42,492 nt of DNA from Acinetobacter sichuanensis (lineage in GTDB: Bacteria; Pseudomonadota; Gammaproteobacteria; Pseudomonadales; Moraxellaceae), in contig NZ_PYIX02000038.1 in the NCBI RefSeq assembly GCF_003024515.2, positions 1 to 42,492 on the forward strand. The letters are read 5' to 3'. The position numbers were made by a program, and so were the translations under genes. This document shows positions 35,409-42,492 of this stretch, piece after piece. The notes under the pieces are model-generated. The model was not told the DNA's origin and ran no database searches. It saw nothing but the letters and a program-made list of their open reading frames with translations. Numbering within the stretch: position 1 is the first letter of the stretch; every line of letters starts with the position of its first letter.

Positions 35409-36475
35409 TGCAAATGTTTAATTATAAGGCACTGCCAATCAACGTCCATTTTGGACGTGGGCGTGCCAAAGAAGTACACAGCATTCTCAATGAATACAAT
35501 TTTCGTTCTGTGATGATCATCACCACACCTGAACAAGAAGCAGATGGTCAAAAGTTAGCTGAACAATTGGGCAACCTCTGCGTCAGTGTTTATCCCAAAG
35601 CAGTTATGCATGTACCTGTAGAAGTGGCTGAACAAGCTATTCTTGAAGCCGAACGTTTAAATGTAGATTGTTGTTTGGCGATCGGTGGTGGTTCAACGAT
35701 TGGGTTGGCAAAGGCGATTGCTTTGAAAACTGCTTTGCCAATCGTGGCGATCCCAACAACTTACGCAGGCAGTGAAATGACGACTGTGTATGGTATGACG
35801 GAAAATCGTTTAAAAACGACAGGAAAGGACATCAAAGTTCTGCCTAAAGTGGTGATTTATGATCCTGAGTTAACACTGACACTGCCTGCAAAAATATCAG
35901 CTTGTTCAGGTATGAATGCTATGGCACATGCAGTGGAAGCCCTGTATGCACAGGATAAAAACCCGATTATCAGCCTGATGGCATTGGATTCGATTCGTGC
36001 TTTAAAAGATGCTCTGCCTGCTATTGTGCAAGATCCGACGGATATGGCTGCACGTGAAAAAGCAACTTATGGTGCTTGGTTAGCGGGTATTTGTTTGGGG
36101 TCTGTTGGCATGGCGATTCATCACAAAATTTGTCATACCTTGGGCGGAACTTACAACTTACCGCATGCTGAAGCACATGCCATCACGTTGGCATATTCAG
36201 TTCATTACAACCGTAATGCAGATGTTGCAGCAATGACGCAACTGGCACAGGCTTTGGGCGGAACAAGCCATGAGCAAGTAGGGCAATTGATTTATGAATT
36301 GAATCAAAAACTGAATATTTCAATGGCATTGAAAGACATTGGTTTACCTGAAGAAGGTCCACAAACTGTGGCGAAAATCGTCTGTGACAGCCCGTACTAC
36401 AACCCACGTGCATATGACTACGATGAGCTTGAGCAATTAATGCAACGTGCTTACTTAGGATTGCCGCCAAATTAA
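35408..36475 (+). CDS. hapF: Maleylacetate reductase
   Basis: The 355-residue iron-containing alcohol dehydrogenase-family protein has GGGSTIGLAKAIAL for NAD binding and AIPTTYAGSEMT. The His-rich metal and active-site segment is HHKICHTLGGTYNLPHAEAHA. It reduces maleylacetate to 3-oxoadipate with NAD(P)H. A single-base overlap with the dehydrogenase gene shows translational coupling. The 3' end lies in a 20-base palindrome that also includes the stop codon. Confidence 0.94.
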   Translation: MQMFNYKALPINVHFGRGRAKEVHSILNEYNFRSVMIITTPEQEADGQKLAEQLGNLCVSVYPKAVMHVPVEVAEQAILEAERLNVDCCLAIGGGSTIGLAKAIALKTALPIVAIPTTYAGSEMTTVYGMTENRLKTTGKDIKVLPKVVIYDPELTLTLPAKISACSGMNAMAHAVEALYAQDKNPIISLMALDSIRALKDALPAIVQDPTDMAAREKATYGAWLAGICLGSVGMAIHHKICHTLGGTYNLPHAEAHAITLAYSVHYNRNADVAAMTQLAQALGGTSHEQVGQLIYELNQKLNISMALKDIGLPEEGPQTVAKIVCDSPYYNPRAYDYDELEQLMQRAYLGLPPN

Positions 36476-36483
36476 TTTGGCGG
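36464..36483. repeat. 20-base perfect palindrome spanning the hapF stop codon
   Basis: CCGCCAAATTAATTTGGCGG is perfectly symmetric. It contains the hapF stop TAA (36473-36475). Its right end is 7 bases before the strong ribosome-binding site of the next gene. It may form an RNA hairpin that governs processing or translation of hydroxyquinol dioxygenase. Confidence 0.7.
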
Positions 36484-36490
36484 TCATGAC

Positions 36491-36497
36491 AAGGAGG
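36491..36497 (+). promoter_or_regulatory. Consensus ribosome-binding site before hapG
   Basis: AAGGAGG is the full consensus and lies 7 bases before the ATG at 36505. It is the strongest site of this operon and fixes the hapG start. Confidence 0.75.
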
Positions 36498-36504
36498 GTG
36501 TCAT

Positions 36505-37371
36505 ATGTATCAGTTAACACAAGACGTAATCGATAGTTTTTCAAAGATTGAAAATGAACGACAGAAACATTTGATCACGACTTTGGCTGCAAAGTTGCAT
36601 GAATATATTGAAGATGTGCAATTGAGTCAAAATGAGTGGGAAATGGCGATTGATTTTCTGACGCGTACAGGGCAAATGTGCCATGGACAGCGTCAGGAAT
36701 ATATTCTGCTTTCTGATGTGATGGGTATCTCTATGTTGGTCGATGAAATCAATCATCATCAACATGAGAAACAAACACCAAGCACCGTTTTTGGTCCTTT
36801 CTTTATTCCAGAAATGCCTGTCCGTGACTACGGTGCTTCTATTGTTGAACATGCAGATACGGAAACGGAACAGCTCCCATTACTCATCACAGGTCGGGTC
36901 GTTGATCCCGACTTAAACCCGATTCAAAATGCCAAGATCGAAATTTGGCAAACTGCCGAAAATGGCATGTATTCAGGTCAGGATGCAGCACAACAATTGG
37001 GAAATTTAAGAGGCATCTTCTACAGTCAGGCTCAGGGGGAATATGCGATACAAAGCATTATTCCTGTGAGTTATCAGATTCCATCTGATGGACCTGTAGG
37101 TGAGTTATTGAATTTTTCAAAACGCCATTTTTGGCGACCTGCGCATATTCATTTCATGATTACAGCAGAAAATCACCATCGTTTAGTCACACATTTGTTT
37201 TTGAAAGATGATCCATATTTGGAGTCAGATACGGTATTTGGAGTGAAAGATGCATTGATTGTTGATTATCAGCGTTGTGAGTATTCAGCAGAAATGGAGC
37301 AGAAATTCAATATAGATTCTGCCTATTACAAAGTGGATTATCAGTTTGTGTTGGCAAAGGAGCAGGCGTGA
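36505..37371 (+). CDS. hapG: Hydroxyquinol 1,2-dioxygenase (intradiol)
   Basis: The 288-residue protein is an intradiol ring-cleavage dioxygenase with an N-terminal helical linker and a C-terminal beta domain. The Fe(III) ligands are Tyr in NGMYSGQ and PVSYQIP and His in RPAHIHF. Length and motifs match hydroxyquinol 1,2-dioxygenases rather than catechol ones; the context also supports that. It would convert 1,2,4-trihydroxybenzene to maleylacetate, a second entry to the same reductase. The stop overlaps the Rieske gene start (TGATG). Confidence 0.88.
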   Translation: MYQLTQDVIDSFSKIENERQKHLITTLAAKLHEYIEDVQLSQNEWEMAIDFLTRTGQMCHGQRQEYILLSDVMGISMLVDEINHHQHEKQTPSTVFGPFFIPEMPVRDYGASIVEHADTETEQLPLLITGRVVDPDLNPIQNAKIEIWQTAENGMYSGQDAAQQLGNLRGIFYSQAQGEYAIQSIIPVSYQIPSDGPVGELLNFSKRHFWRPAHIHFMITAENHHRLVTHLFLKDDPYLESDTVFGVKDALIVDYQRCEYSAEMEQKFNIDSAYYKVDYQFVLAKEQA

Positions 37372-37727
37372 TGTCAGCAAAAATTGCATTATGCCAAGTG
37401 CAAGATTTTGAACATGAATCTGTCAAGAAAGTTGCCCATCCCTCGAAAGCGGGGCTCAATCTCGTCCTGATTAAAAATGATCAAGATTTTTATGCTTATC
37501 ATAATATCTGTCCACATTTTTCTGTGCAGTTAGACAACGCCAAAGGGCAGTTTTTTACCTATGATAATCAATGGATTATGTGTGCCCATCATTCAGCGAT
37601 GTTTGAGATCAAGACAGGTTTATGTATCGATGGACCATGTAAGGCGAACAGTCTAGTACAAGAATCTGTTTATGTTGAAGATGGTAATATTTATCTACAA
37701 GATTGTTCGAAAAATATGAACATTTAA
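37371..37727 (+). CDS. Rieske [2Fe-2S] ferredoxin-like protein
   Basis: The protein, 118 residues from ATG 37371 (GTG at 37368 is possible), has the Rieske ligands in CPHFS and CAHHS, that is Cys-x-His and Cys-x-x-His. It binds a 2Fe-2S cluster and would carry electrons to an oxygenase or keep an iron enzyme reduced. No Rieske oxygenase or ferredoxin reductase is beside it. It is translationally coupled to the hydroxyquinol dioxygenase gene and is the last gene of the ring-cleavage operon before an arylsulfatase gene. Confidence 0.85.
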   Translation: MSAKIALCQVQDFEHESVKKVAHPSKAGLNLVLIKNDQDFYAYHNICPHFSVQLDNAKGQFFTYDNQWIMCAHHSAMFEIKTGLCIDGPCKANSLVQESVYVEDGNIYLQDCSKNMNI

Positions 37728-37821
37728 TTCGTTTCTTTGCGATTTTGTTCTGCTTCAATTTTCATTACATTGACGTTTAGCAAGGATTTTGCTTAAACCT
37801 TACCATTATCAAGGAAATGTT

Positions 37822-39540
37822 ATGGTCATTAAAAAGTTAGCATTGGCGGTTGTATTTGTTCCCACTTTATTGAGTGCCACACTGGTTCAAGCTGAAAATG
37901 TGAAAAAACCGAATGTGTTGGTCATTGTGGCGGATGATTTAGGCTTTTCAGATACTGAGCCATTCGGCAGTGAAATTAAAACGCCAAATCTTAAAAAATT
38001 GGCAAATGATGGCGCGATCTTAACCAATTTTCATGCAGGTCCAACCTGTTCTGTGACCCGTTCAATGCTGTTGACTGGAAATGATAGTCACCAAGCTGGT
38101 CTAGGGACGATGGCTGAATATTTACAGCCTGAACAAAAAGGCAAGCCTGGTTATGAAGGTAAGCTGAACCAGCAAGTGATGACTATGCCTGAGATTTTAA
38201 ATGCTCAAGGTTATGTCTCATTTATGGCGGGTAAGTGGCATTTAGGTGCAACAGAAGACAGTAATCCTAAAGCACGAGGATTTACCAAATCATTCAGTCT
38301 AATGCCTGGTGGTGCAAGCCATATGGATGCAAGCCCAATGTTTCCAGGCAACTACAAAGCACGCTATTTGGAAGATGGCGAAGATGTAACATTGCCTAAA
38401 GAATTTTACTCGACAGATTTCTATACAGACAAAATGCTGTCTTATTTGAAAAATGACCGTAAAAAAGATCAGCCCTTCTTTGCTTATTTGGCATATACCG
38501 CACCACATTGGCCACTACAGGCACCCGATCAGTTTTTAGCGAAATACAAAAATTCATATAAAGAAGGTTATGAATATATTCGTAACCAACGTTTAAAACG
38601 TCAGATTGCATTGGGTATTATGCCTAAAGGGACACAAGTCAATAATCCGATTGCATCAGCATTTCCAGCGTGGGATCAGTTAACCGCAGCGCAGAAAGCA
38701 GATCAAATTAAGACCATGCAAGTGTATGCAGCCATGATTGATAGCTTGGACTATAATATTGGACGCGTTATAGACTATCTGAAGCAAACAGGTGACTTGG
38801 ATAATACTTTTATTTTGTTCATGTCAGATAATGGTGCTGAATCTGCAACACCTGAATCATTGGGAACCACTGAAGATAAAAATGGTATCCGTGAATGGGT
38901 CGATACAAACTTTGATAACAGTATTGAAAATATGGGTAAAAAAGGTTCGTATGTAAACTTAGGTCCACAATGGGCTCAGGTTGCTTCAACACCACTGCCA
39001 TATTTCAAAAGCTTTGTTGCCAATGGTGGTATTCGAGTTCCAGCAATTGTCCGCTATCCAAAAATGGTGCAGCATGGTCAGATTAAAACAGATTTAGTCC
39101 ATGTAAAAGACTTTGTGCCAAGCGTGTTGGAGCTGACAAAAACGCAACGCCCAAACAGTTTTAATGACCATCCAATTTTGCCTTTGGAAGGGATTTCATT
39201 CCTGCCAATTTTCAATCAGCAAAAATTGCCAGAACGTTCATTAGGTTGGGAGTTTAATACTCGTCGTGCCTTATACCGTGGTGACTGGGCTTTACAAATG
39301 CAAGCACCGCCGTATGGGACGGGCACTTGGGAATTGTATAACCGTACTCAAGACCAAAGCTTCATCAAAAATGTCGCAGACCAACATCCAGATATTGTGA
39401 AAAATTTAGCCAGTGAATGGGATAAATATGCACAGCATGTGGGCGTGGTTGAAGCACCTGTTCGTTATAAATATGGTCAAATGAATTGTTTTTATGACAC
39501 CTGTATTGAACCTGAGTTCCTGAAAAATCTAGGTAAATAA
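37822..39540 (+). CDS. Exported arylsulfatase with atypical CSVTR motif
   Basis: The protein (572 residues from ATG 37822; an upstream TTG at 37789 is less likely) starts with a signal peptide ending LVQA near residue 24. Metal-binding Asp38-Asp39 occur in VADDLGFSD, GKWHLG occurs later, and DNGAES supplies further metal ligands. The formylglycine motif is Cys76-Ser-Val78-Thr-Arg80, whereas the usual form is Cys-x-Pro-x-Arg. The rest of the motif, SMLLTG, is standard and similar to Pseudomonas AtsA. It would release sulfate from aryl sulfate esters in the periplasm. Its gene lies next to a hydroquinone pathway and a formylglycine-generating enzyme. AAGGA precedes the ATG. Confidence 0.9.
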   Translation: MVIKKLALAVVFVPTLLSATLVQAENVKKPNVLVIVADDLGFSDTEPFGSEIKTPNLKKLANDGAILTNFHAGPTCSVTRSMLLTGNDSHQAGLGTMAEYLQPEQKGKPGYEGKLNQQVMTMPEILNAQGYVSFMAGKWHLGATEDSNPKARGFTKSFSLMPGGASHMDASPMFPGNYKARYLEDGEDVTLPKEFYSTDFYTDKMLSYLKNDRKKDQPFFAYLAYTAPHWPLQAPDQFLAKYKNSYKEGYEYIRNQRLKRQIALGIMPKGTQVNNPIASAFPAWDQLTAAQKADQIKTMQVYAAMIDSLDYNIGRVIDYLKQTGDLDNTFILFMSDNGAESATPESLGTTEDKNGIREWVDTNFDNSIENMGKKGSYVNLGPQWAQVASTPLPYFKSFVANGGIRVPAIVRYPKMVQHGQIKTDLVHVKDFVPSVLELTKTQRPNSFNDHPILPLEGISFLPIFNQQKLPERSLGWEFNTRRALYRGDWALQMQAPPYGTGTWELYNRTQDQSFIKNVADQHPDIVKNLASEWDKYAQHVGVVEAPVRYKYGQMNCFYDTCIEPEFLKNLGK

Positions 39541-39557
39541 TAGGTAAATAAAATGGA

Positions 39558-39605
39558 AAATGGTCATTAAACTCAGTATTTCAGAGATTAATGACCATTT
39601 ATTTC
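39558..39605 (+). terminator. Long hairpin between sulfatase and FGE genes
   Basis: AAATGGTCATTAA (39558-39570) pairs with TTAATGACCATTT (39588-39600), a 13-bp stem. Only a broken T-rich stretch follows (ATTTCTG), so termination is partial. It is near the FGE start at 39660 and may set relative expression. Confidence 0.6.
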
Positions 39606-39659
39606 TGTTTATCAGAAATCACGTATTGTGTTTTAAATGATTGAAAATAGAGATCAAGG

Positions 39660-40631
39660 ATGATGAATATTTTTAAACTTCTCACATTACCAACAGTTGC
39701 ATTGGTACTCAACGCTTGTGGTGGGGCACCTACAGAAACACAGGATGTGACATTAGGTGGAAAAATACAATGCCAGCAATATTTAGGTTTACCGCACAAT
39801 TGGTTAAAGCAACCTGAAGCTGGTATGGTGAAAATTCCGGGGGGAACTTTCCAGATTGGAAACAATCAAAGCTATCCTGAAGAACGGGCGTTATATAAAA
39901 GTGAGCGAATAGTTACTGATTTCTGGATGGATGCGACAGAAGTCAGCAATGCACAATTTGAAAGCTTTGTTCAAGCTACAGGTTATATTACTGAAGCTGA
40001 AACACAAGGCGAAGCTGCTGTATTTATAACACCACAAGGACAAGTCAAAGAATTGGCTTGGTGGTCATTGGTTAAAGGTGCATTTTGGAAAAAACCTTGG
40101 GGACCAAATGCGAGTCGCCAGATTTTACCGAATGAACCTGTGCGTATGATTACCTTGAAAGATGCCATTGCGTATGCTGACTGGCTTGGGCATGAGCTCC
40201 CTACAGAGGAACAATGGGAATATGCGGCTAAAGGTTTTACTCAGGCACGAGATGTGAGTGCAGACTTGGAACATATAGATGCCAACGTTTGGCAAGGTGA
40301 GTTTCCTTATCAGAATGACAACAAAGATGGTTTTACAGATGTTGCACCTGTCGGATGTTTTAAAGCAAATGCCTTTGGTCTATATGACATGATTGGCAAT
40401 GTTTGGGAATATACCAACAGCCCATTTACAGGTACACATGATGATCATATGGGGATGCACCAGTTAAAGTCAGAAGAAGCACCTGTATTTAATCAATACA
40501 CCATCAAAGGGGGATCATTTCTGTGTGCATCGAATTACTGCATGCGTTACCGAGCTTCTGCGAGACATTCACAAGAAGCTGATTTAGGCATTAGTCATGT
40601 TGGCTTCAGGACTGTGAAAAAGATCAAATAA
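39660..40631 (+). CDS. Lipoprotein formylglycine-generating enzyme (sulfatase-modifying factor)
   Basis: The 323-residue protein begins with a lipoprotein signal (lipobox LNAC, Cys20), then an FGE/SUMF1 domain from about residue 54 (GMVKIPGGTFQIGN). The copper-binding, catalytic cysteines are Cys289 and Cys294 in GGSFLCASNYCMRYR, and the fold ends VGFRTVK. It would oxidise the sulfatase Cys76 to formylglycine. Location on the periplasmic face is implied by the lipobox, and the neighbouring sulfatase is its obvious client. ATG at 39660 or 39663 are both possible, with AAGGA beside. Confidence 0.9.
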   Translation: MMNIFKLLTLPTVALVLNACGGAPTETQDVTLGGKIQCQQYLGLPHNWLKQPEAGMVKIPGGTFQIGNNQSYPEERALYKSERIVTDFWMDATEVSNAQFESFVQATGYITEAETQGEAAVFITPQGQVKELAWWSLVKGAFWKKPWGPNASRQILPNEPVRMITLKDAIAYADWLGHELPTEEQWEYAAKGFTQARDVSADLEHIDANVWQGEFPYQNDNKDGFTDVAPVGCFKANAFGLYDMIGNVWEYTNSPFTGTHDDHMGMHQLKSEEAPVFNQYTIKGGSFLCASNYCMRYRASARHSQEADLGISHVGFRTVKKIK

Positions 40632-40658
40632 CTGAAAAAATAATTTAATGGATTAAGC

Positions 40659-41864
40659 ATGAACAAACAAATGACTGTGCTATTGCTCATTGCAATAGCT
40701 GCAGGGGTAAACTACGCCTCAGCAAAAGAGATCAACTTTGATGTGACCCTCAAAAATTTATATGCCAAACGTGATTTTGATGCAGCCAATCGAGCTTCGA
40801 TTGGAAGTTGGAGTCAAGGTGTTATTGCCCGTGCAAATGGTCAACATGAATTTAGCGATGAAACAGCACTTTTGTATACAGGTTCATTGCAATACGCGCA
40901 GCGCCTTAGTGAAGATCAGCATCGCAATGATATGATTATTCCATTTGATCAAAATCGTCAGGAGCAGGCATCTGAATACAAAAAAATCGCAGGATCAGTG
41001 GGTGTAAAACACAAGCAATATCAAATCAGTTGGGGTGAACAATGGGTAGATACGCCTTTAGCGACAACGGATTATAGTCGACAGTTACTCACAATTTATC
41101 AAGGCTGGTTATATTCAGGGCAATTGAATCCGCAACTCAAAGTGGACGTGGGCTATTTAGATAAATTTTCACCAAGGAATGAAGATAAATTTAGAAAAAT
41201 CACAGTAAATAATCAGGAGTCAGATGGACTTGCTTATCTGGATTTAAAATATAAAGCGTTGCAAGGGAACTTACAAACGCAAATTTTCTTAAGTGAATTG
41301 GAAGATTTATATAATCAATATTCTGTAGGTCTGCAATATAAGACACAGATGGATGATTTAAGATTTAACAGCAAATTTAGATATTATTATACGACTGAAA
41401 ACGGTGCTGAATATTTAGGAAAAATTGATAACCAATATTTTGGTATATTACAAGAAGTCGCTTATGGTCCGAATACTTTCGGAATCGGATTACAAAAGAT
41501 AGAAGGTAAAAGTGATTTTCCAATGTTGGATGGGGCTGTACCTGTACTGAGCTATGTTAATTGGACACAAGGTACTTTTAACAAAGCCAATGAATTATCC
41601 TATCATTTTACGTTTAATCATGATGTCAGTTGGTTGCTTCCCGGTTTAAGCGTAATGGCACGTTATGTCGATGGACAAAACTACATAATCAAAGGGCAAA
41701 AAGGGTATGATGAAAGCGAACTTGATTTTATTGCAAATTATCGAGTAAATGAAGGTATGTTGAAAGGTTTGGGTTTCCAATGGCTCAATCTGAACTATAA
41801 AAATGATGTCCAAGGCAGTTATCAGGAAAATCGTTTCTTTACCACCTATACGCTGAAATTTTAA
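40659..41864 (+). CDS. OprD-family outer-membrane porin
   Basis: The 401-residue protein has a cleavable signal (ending YASA at about residue 22). A beta-barrel follows, starting INFDVTLKNLYAKRDFD, with OprD-like segments such as SIGSWSQGVIA and LPGLSVMARYVDGQ. It ends TTYTLKF, the aromatic outer-membrane signal. OprD porins carry small organic acids and amino acids. Placed after the sulfatase and FGE genes, it may admit the aryl sulfate substrate or its product. That link is inference. A hairpin terminator follows. Confidence 0.85.
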   Translation: MNKQMTVLLLIAIAAGVNYASAKEINFDVTLKNLYAKRDFDAANRASIGSWSQGVIARANGQHEFSDETALLYTGSLQYAQRLSEDQHRNDMIIPFDQNRQEQASEYKKIAGSVGVKHKQYQISWGEQWVDTPLATTDYSRQLLTIYQGWLYSGQLNPQLKVDVGYLDKFSPRNEDKFRKITVNNQESDGLAYLDLKYKALQGNLQTQIFLSELEDLYNQYSVGLQYKTQMDDLRFNSKFRYYYTTENGAEYLGKIDNQYFGILQEVAYGPNTFGIGLQKIEGKSDFPMLDGAVPVLSYVNWTQGTFNKANELSYHFTFNHDVSWLLPGLSVMARYVDGQNYIIKGQKGYDESELDFIANYRVNEGMLKGLGFQWLNLNYKNDVQGSYQENRFFTTYTLKF

Positions 41865-41879
41865 AGTATGACTATTTTG

Positions 41880-41909
41880 AAATAGAGGGAATTTCCCTCT
41901 ATTTTTATT
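41880..41909. terminator. Bidirectional terminator between OprD-like and NTF2-like genes
   Basis: AAATAGAGGG (41880-41889) pairs with CCCTCTATTT (41895-41904) around AATTT, followed by a T run on the plus strand. It lies between convergent genes, so it can serve both. Confidence 0.8.
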
Positions 41910-42273
41910 TGATCGGTGTGGGTTGATAGGCAAACAATTTAACCGCATCGGTGGTTTTATTCCAAACAGATAAAGTTCGATTTTTTAACTGCATCGGAGC
42001 GCCTTGCAATAGTAAACTGGCTTCAAATACACCAAAAACTAATAGACTATCGGAATATTCCACAACATTTTCAATTTTATAATCAATAGTTTGATAAATA
42101 TAAAACTGATTTTCTAATTTATCCATATAGCTTTGCAGTGTATCTACTCGAGCACTACTGTGTACATAAGTTAGAGCAGGGTCACAAAAGTTTTGAAAAG
42201 CAACATAGTCCTGATTTATCAATGCTTGGAAACGATCTTGTTCAGCTTTTTTGACCATCTCAATATAATTCAT
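41905..42273 (-). CDS. NTF2-like (SnoaL/DUF4440-type) protein
   Basis: The 122-residue protein has the NTF2-like fold pattern: an N-terminal helix (EQDRFQALINQDYVAFQNFCDP) and a later beta-rich part ending SVWNKTTDAVKLFAYQPTPIK. Members are small enzymes or binding proteins with varied substrates, and the role here is unknown. It is convergent with the OprD gene and divergent from the partial CoA-transferase gene at the right edge. Its 3' end overlaps the shared terminator. Confidence 0.75.
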   Translation of the reverse strand: MNYIEMVKKAEQDRFQALINQDYVAFQNFCDPALTYVHSSARVDTLQSYMDKLENQFYIYQTIDYKIENVVEYSDSLLVFGVFEASLLLQGAPMQLKNRTLSVWNKTTDAVKLFAYQPTPIK

Positions 42274-42422
42274 TGCATTTTATCCTGTATGCGAAAAGCG
42301 TATTTTATTGGAGATCAGTGTGTTCATTTGTATTTAAAAGGGAAACAAATTGTTTGTAGAAATAGGATAATGAGCGCTAGGCGAATTAAATATACTAATG
42401 ATAAGTTTTTGACTGTAGACAC

Positions 42423-42492
42423 ATGGACATGATTGACAAAAGTGTAATGCCTTTAGGAAATGTACTTTCACAAATCAAGGACGGTTCAACCG
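42423..42492 (+). CDS. pcaI: Partial 3-oxoacid (3-oxoadipate) CoA-transferase subunit A, cut by window end
   Basis: From ATG 42423 or ATG 42429 the frame reads MIDKSVMPLGNVLSQIKDGS after the second ATG, and stays open to the edge. This is the usual beginning of subunit A of 3-oxoacid CoA-transferases (PcaI, CatI, ScoA). It would add CoA to 3-oxoadipate formed by maleylacetate reductase, so it fits the pathway to the left. Only 23 or so codons are present and the name is provisional. No strong ribosome-binding site is visible. Confidence 0.65.
   Translation, partial: MDMIDKSVMPLGNVLSQIKDGST

Noticed and set aside
42193..42432. 79-codon plus-strand reading frame at the right end
   Set aside because: It overlaps the NTF2-like gene on the other strand and the start of the probable CoA-transferase gene, and shows no recognisable domain.
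1..42492. tRNA, rRNA, CRISPR arrays, insertion sequences, phage genes
   Set aside because: I saw no cloverleaf sequence, no regularly spaced direct repeats, and no transposase, integrase or phage structural protein in the window.

Overview
The window is AT-rich, uses short divergent or operonic gene clusters, and carries Acinetobacter-type features: hutC-D-U order, DcaP- and OprD-like porins, and a two-subunit hydroquinone dioxygenase. It therefore looks like a chromosomal catabolic region of an Acinetobacter or a close relative in the Moraxellaceae. No rRNA, tRNA, CRISPR array, insertion sequence or phage gene was recognised.

Region 1 (about 1-9610) is an alicyclic acid pathway. A divergent IclR regulator faces an acyl-CoA dehydrogenase. 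Next come BadH, BadI, AliB and AliA homologues and a DcaP-like porin. Together they would import cyclohexanecarboxylate-type acids, activate them to CoA thioesters, oxidise the ring and open it to pimeloyl-CoA. The expected hydratase (BadK) is absent. Four matching palindromes in front of the two promoter regions, and a weaker fifth near iclR, are probable IclR operators.

Region 2 (about 9880-15790, minus strand) holds an exonuclease-RecQ fusion helicase, an SF1 UvrD-like helicase and a DUF1826-like protein. The two helicases are 9 bp apart. Their role is unknown; DNA repair or defence is possible.

Region 3 (about 16220-29250) is an altered histidine-utilisation cluster: hutC, hutD, hutU, hutI, hutG, glutamate dehydrogenase, a histidine-ammonia-lyase-like enzyme, a BCCT transporter and a porin. 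The lyase homologue lacks the Ala-Ser-Gly tripeptide that makes the MIO cofactor. The transporter is of the quaternary-amine class and has a perfect HutC-type palindrome (TGTATATACA) upstream, the same motif that precedes hutU. My main hypothesis is that this cluster degrades a trimethylated histidine (hercynine, or ergothioneine) by eliminating trimethylamine. The urocanate formed would then pass through HutU, HutI and HutG to glutamate, and glutamate dehydrogenase would yield 2-oxoglutarate.

Region 4 (about 29440-42492) is a hydroquinone pathway. A CoA-transferase family gene and an MFS transporter lie on the minus strand. Divergent from them are genes for hydroquinone dioxygenase (two subunits), 4-hydroxymuconic semialdehyde dehydrogenase, maleylacetate reductase, hydroxyquinol dioxygenase and a Rieske ferredoxin. 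These are followed by an exported arylsulfatase, a lipoprotein formylglycine-generating enzyme and an OprD-like porin. The window ends inside what looks like a 3-oxoadipate CoA-transferase subunit A gene, which would take up the pathway's product. An aryl sulfate ester that releases hydroquinone is a plausible substrate for the whole set.
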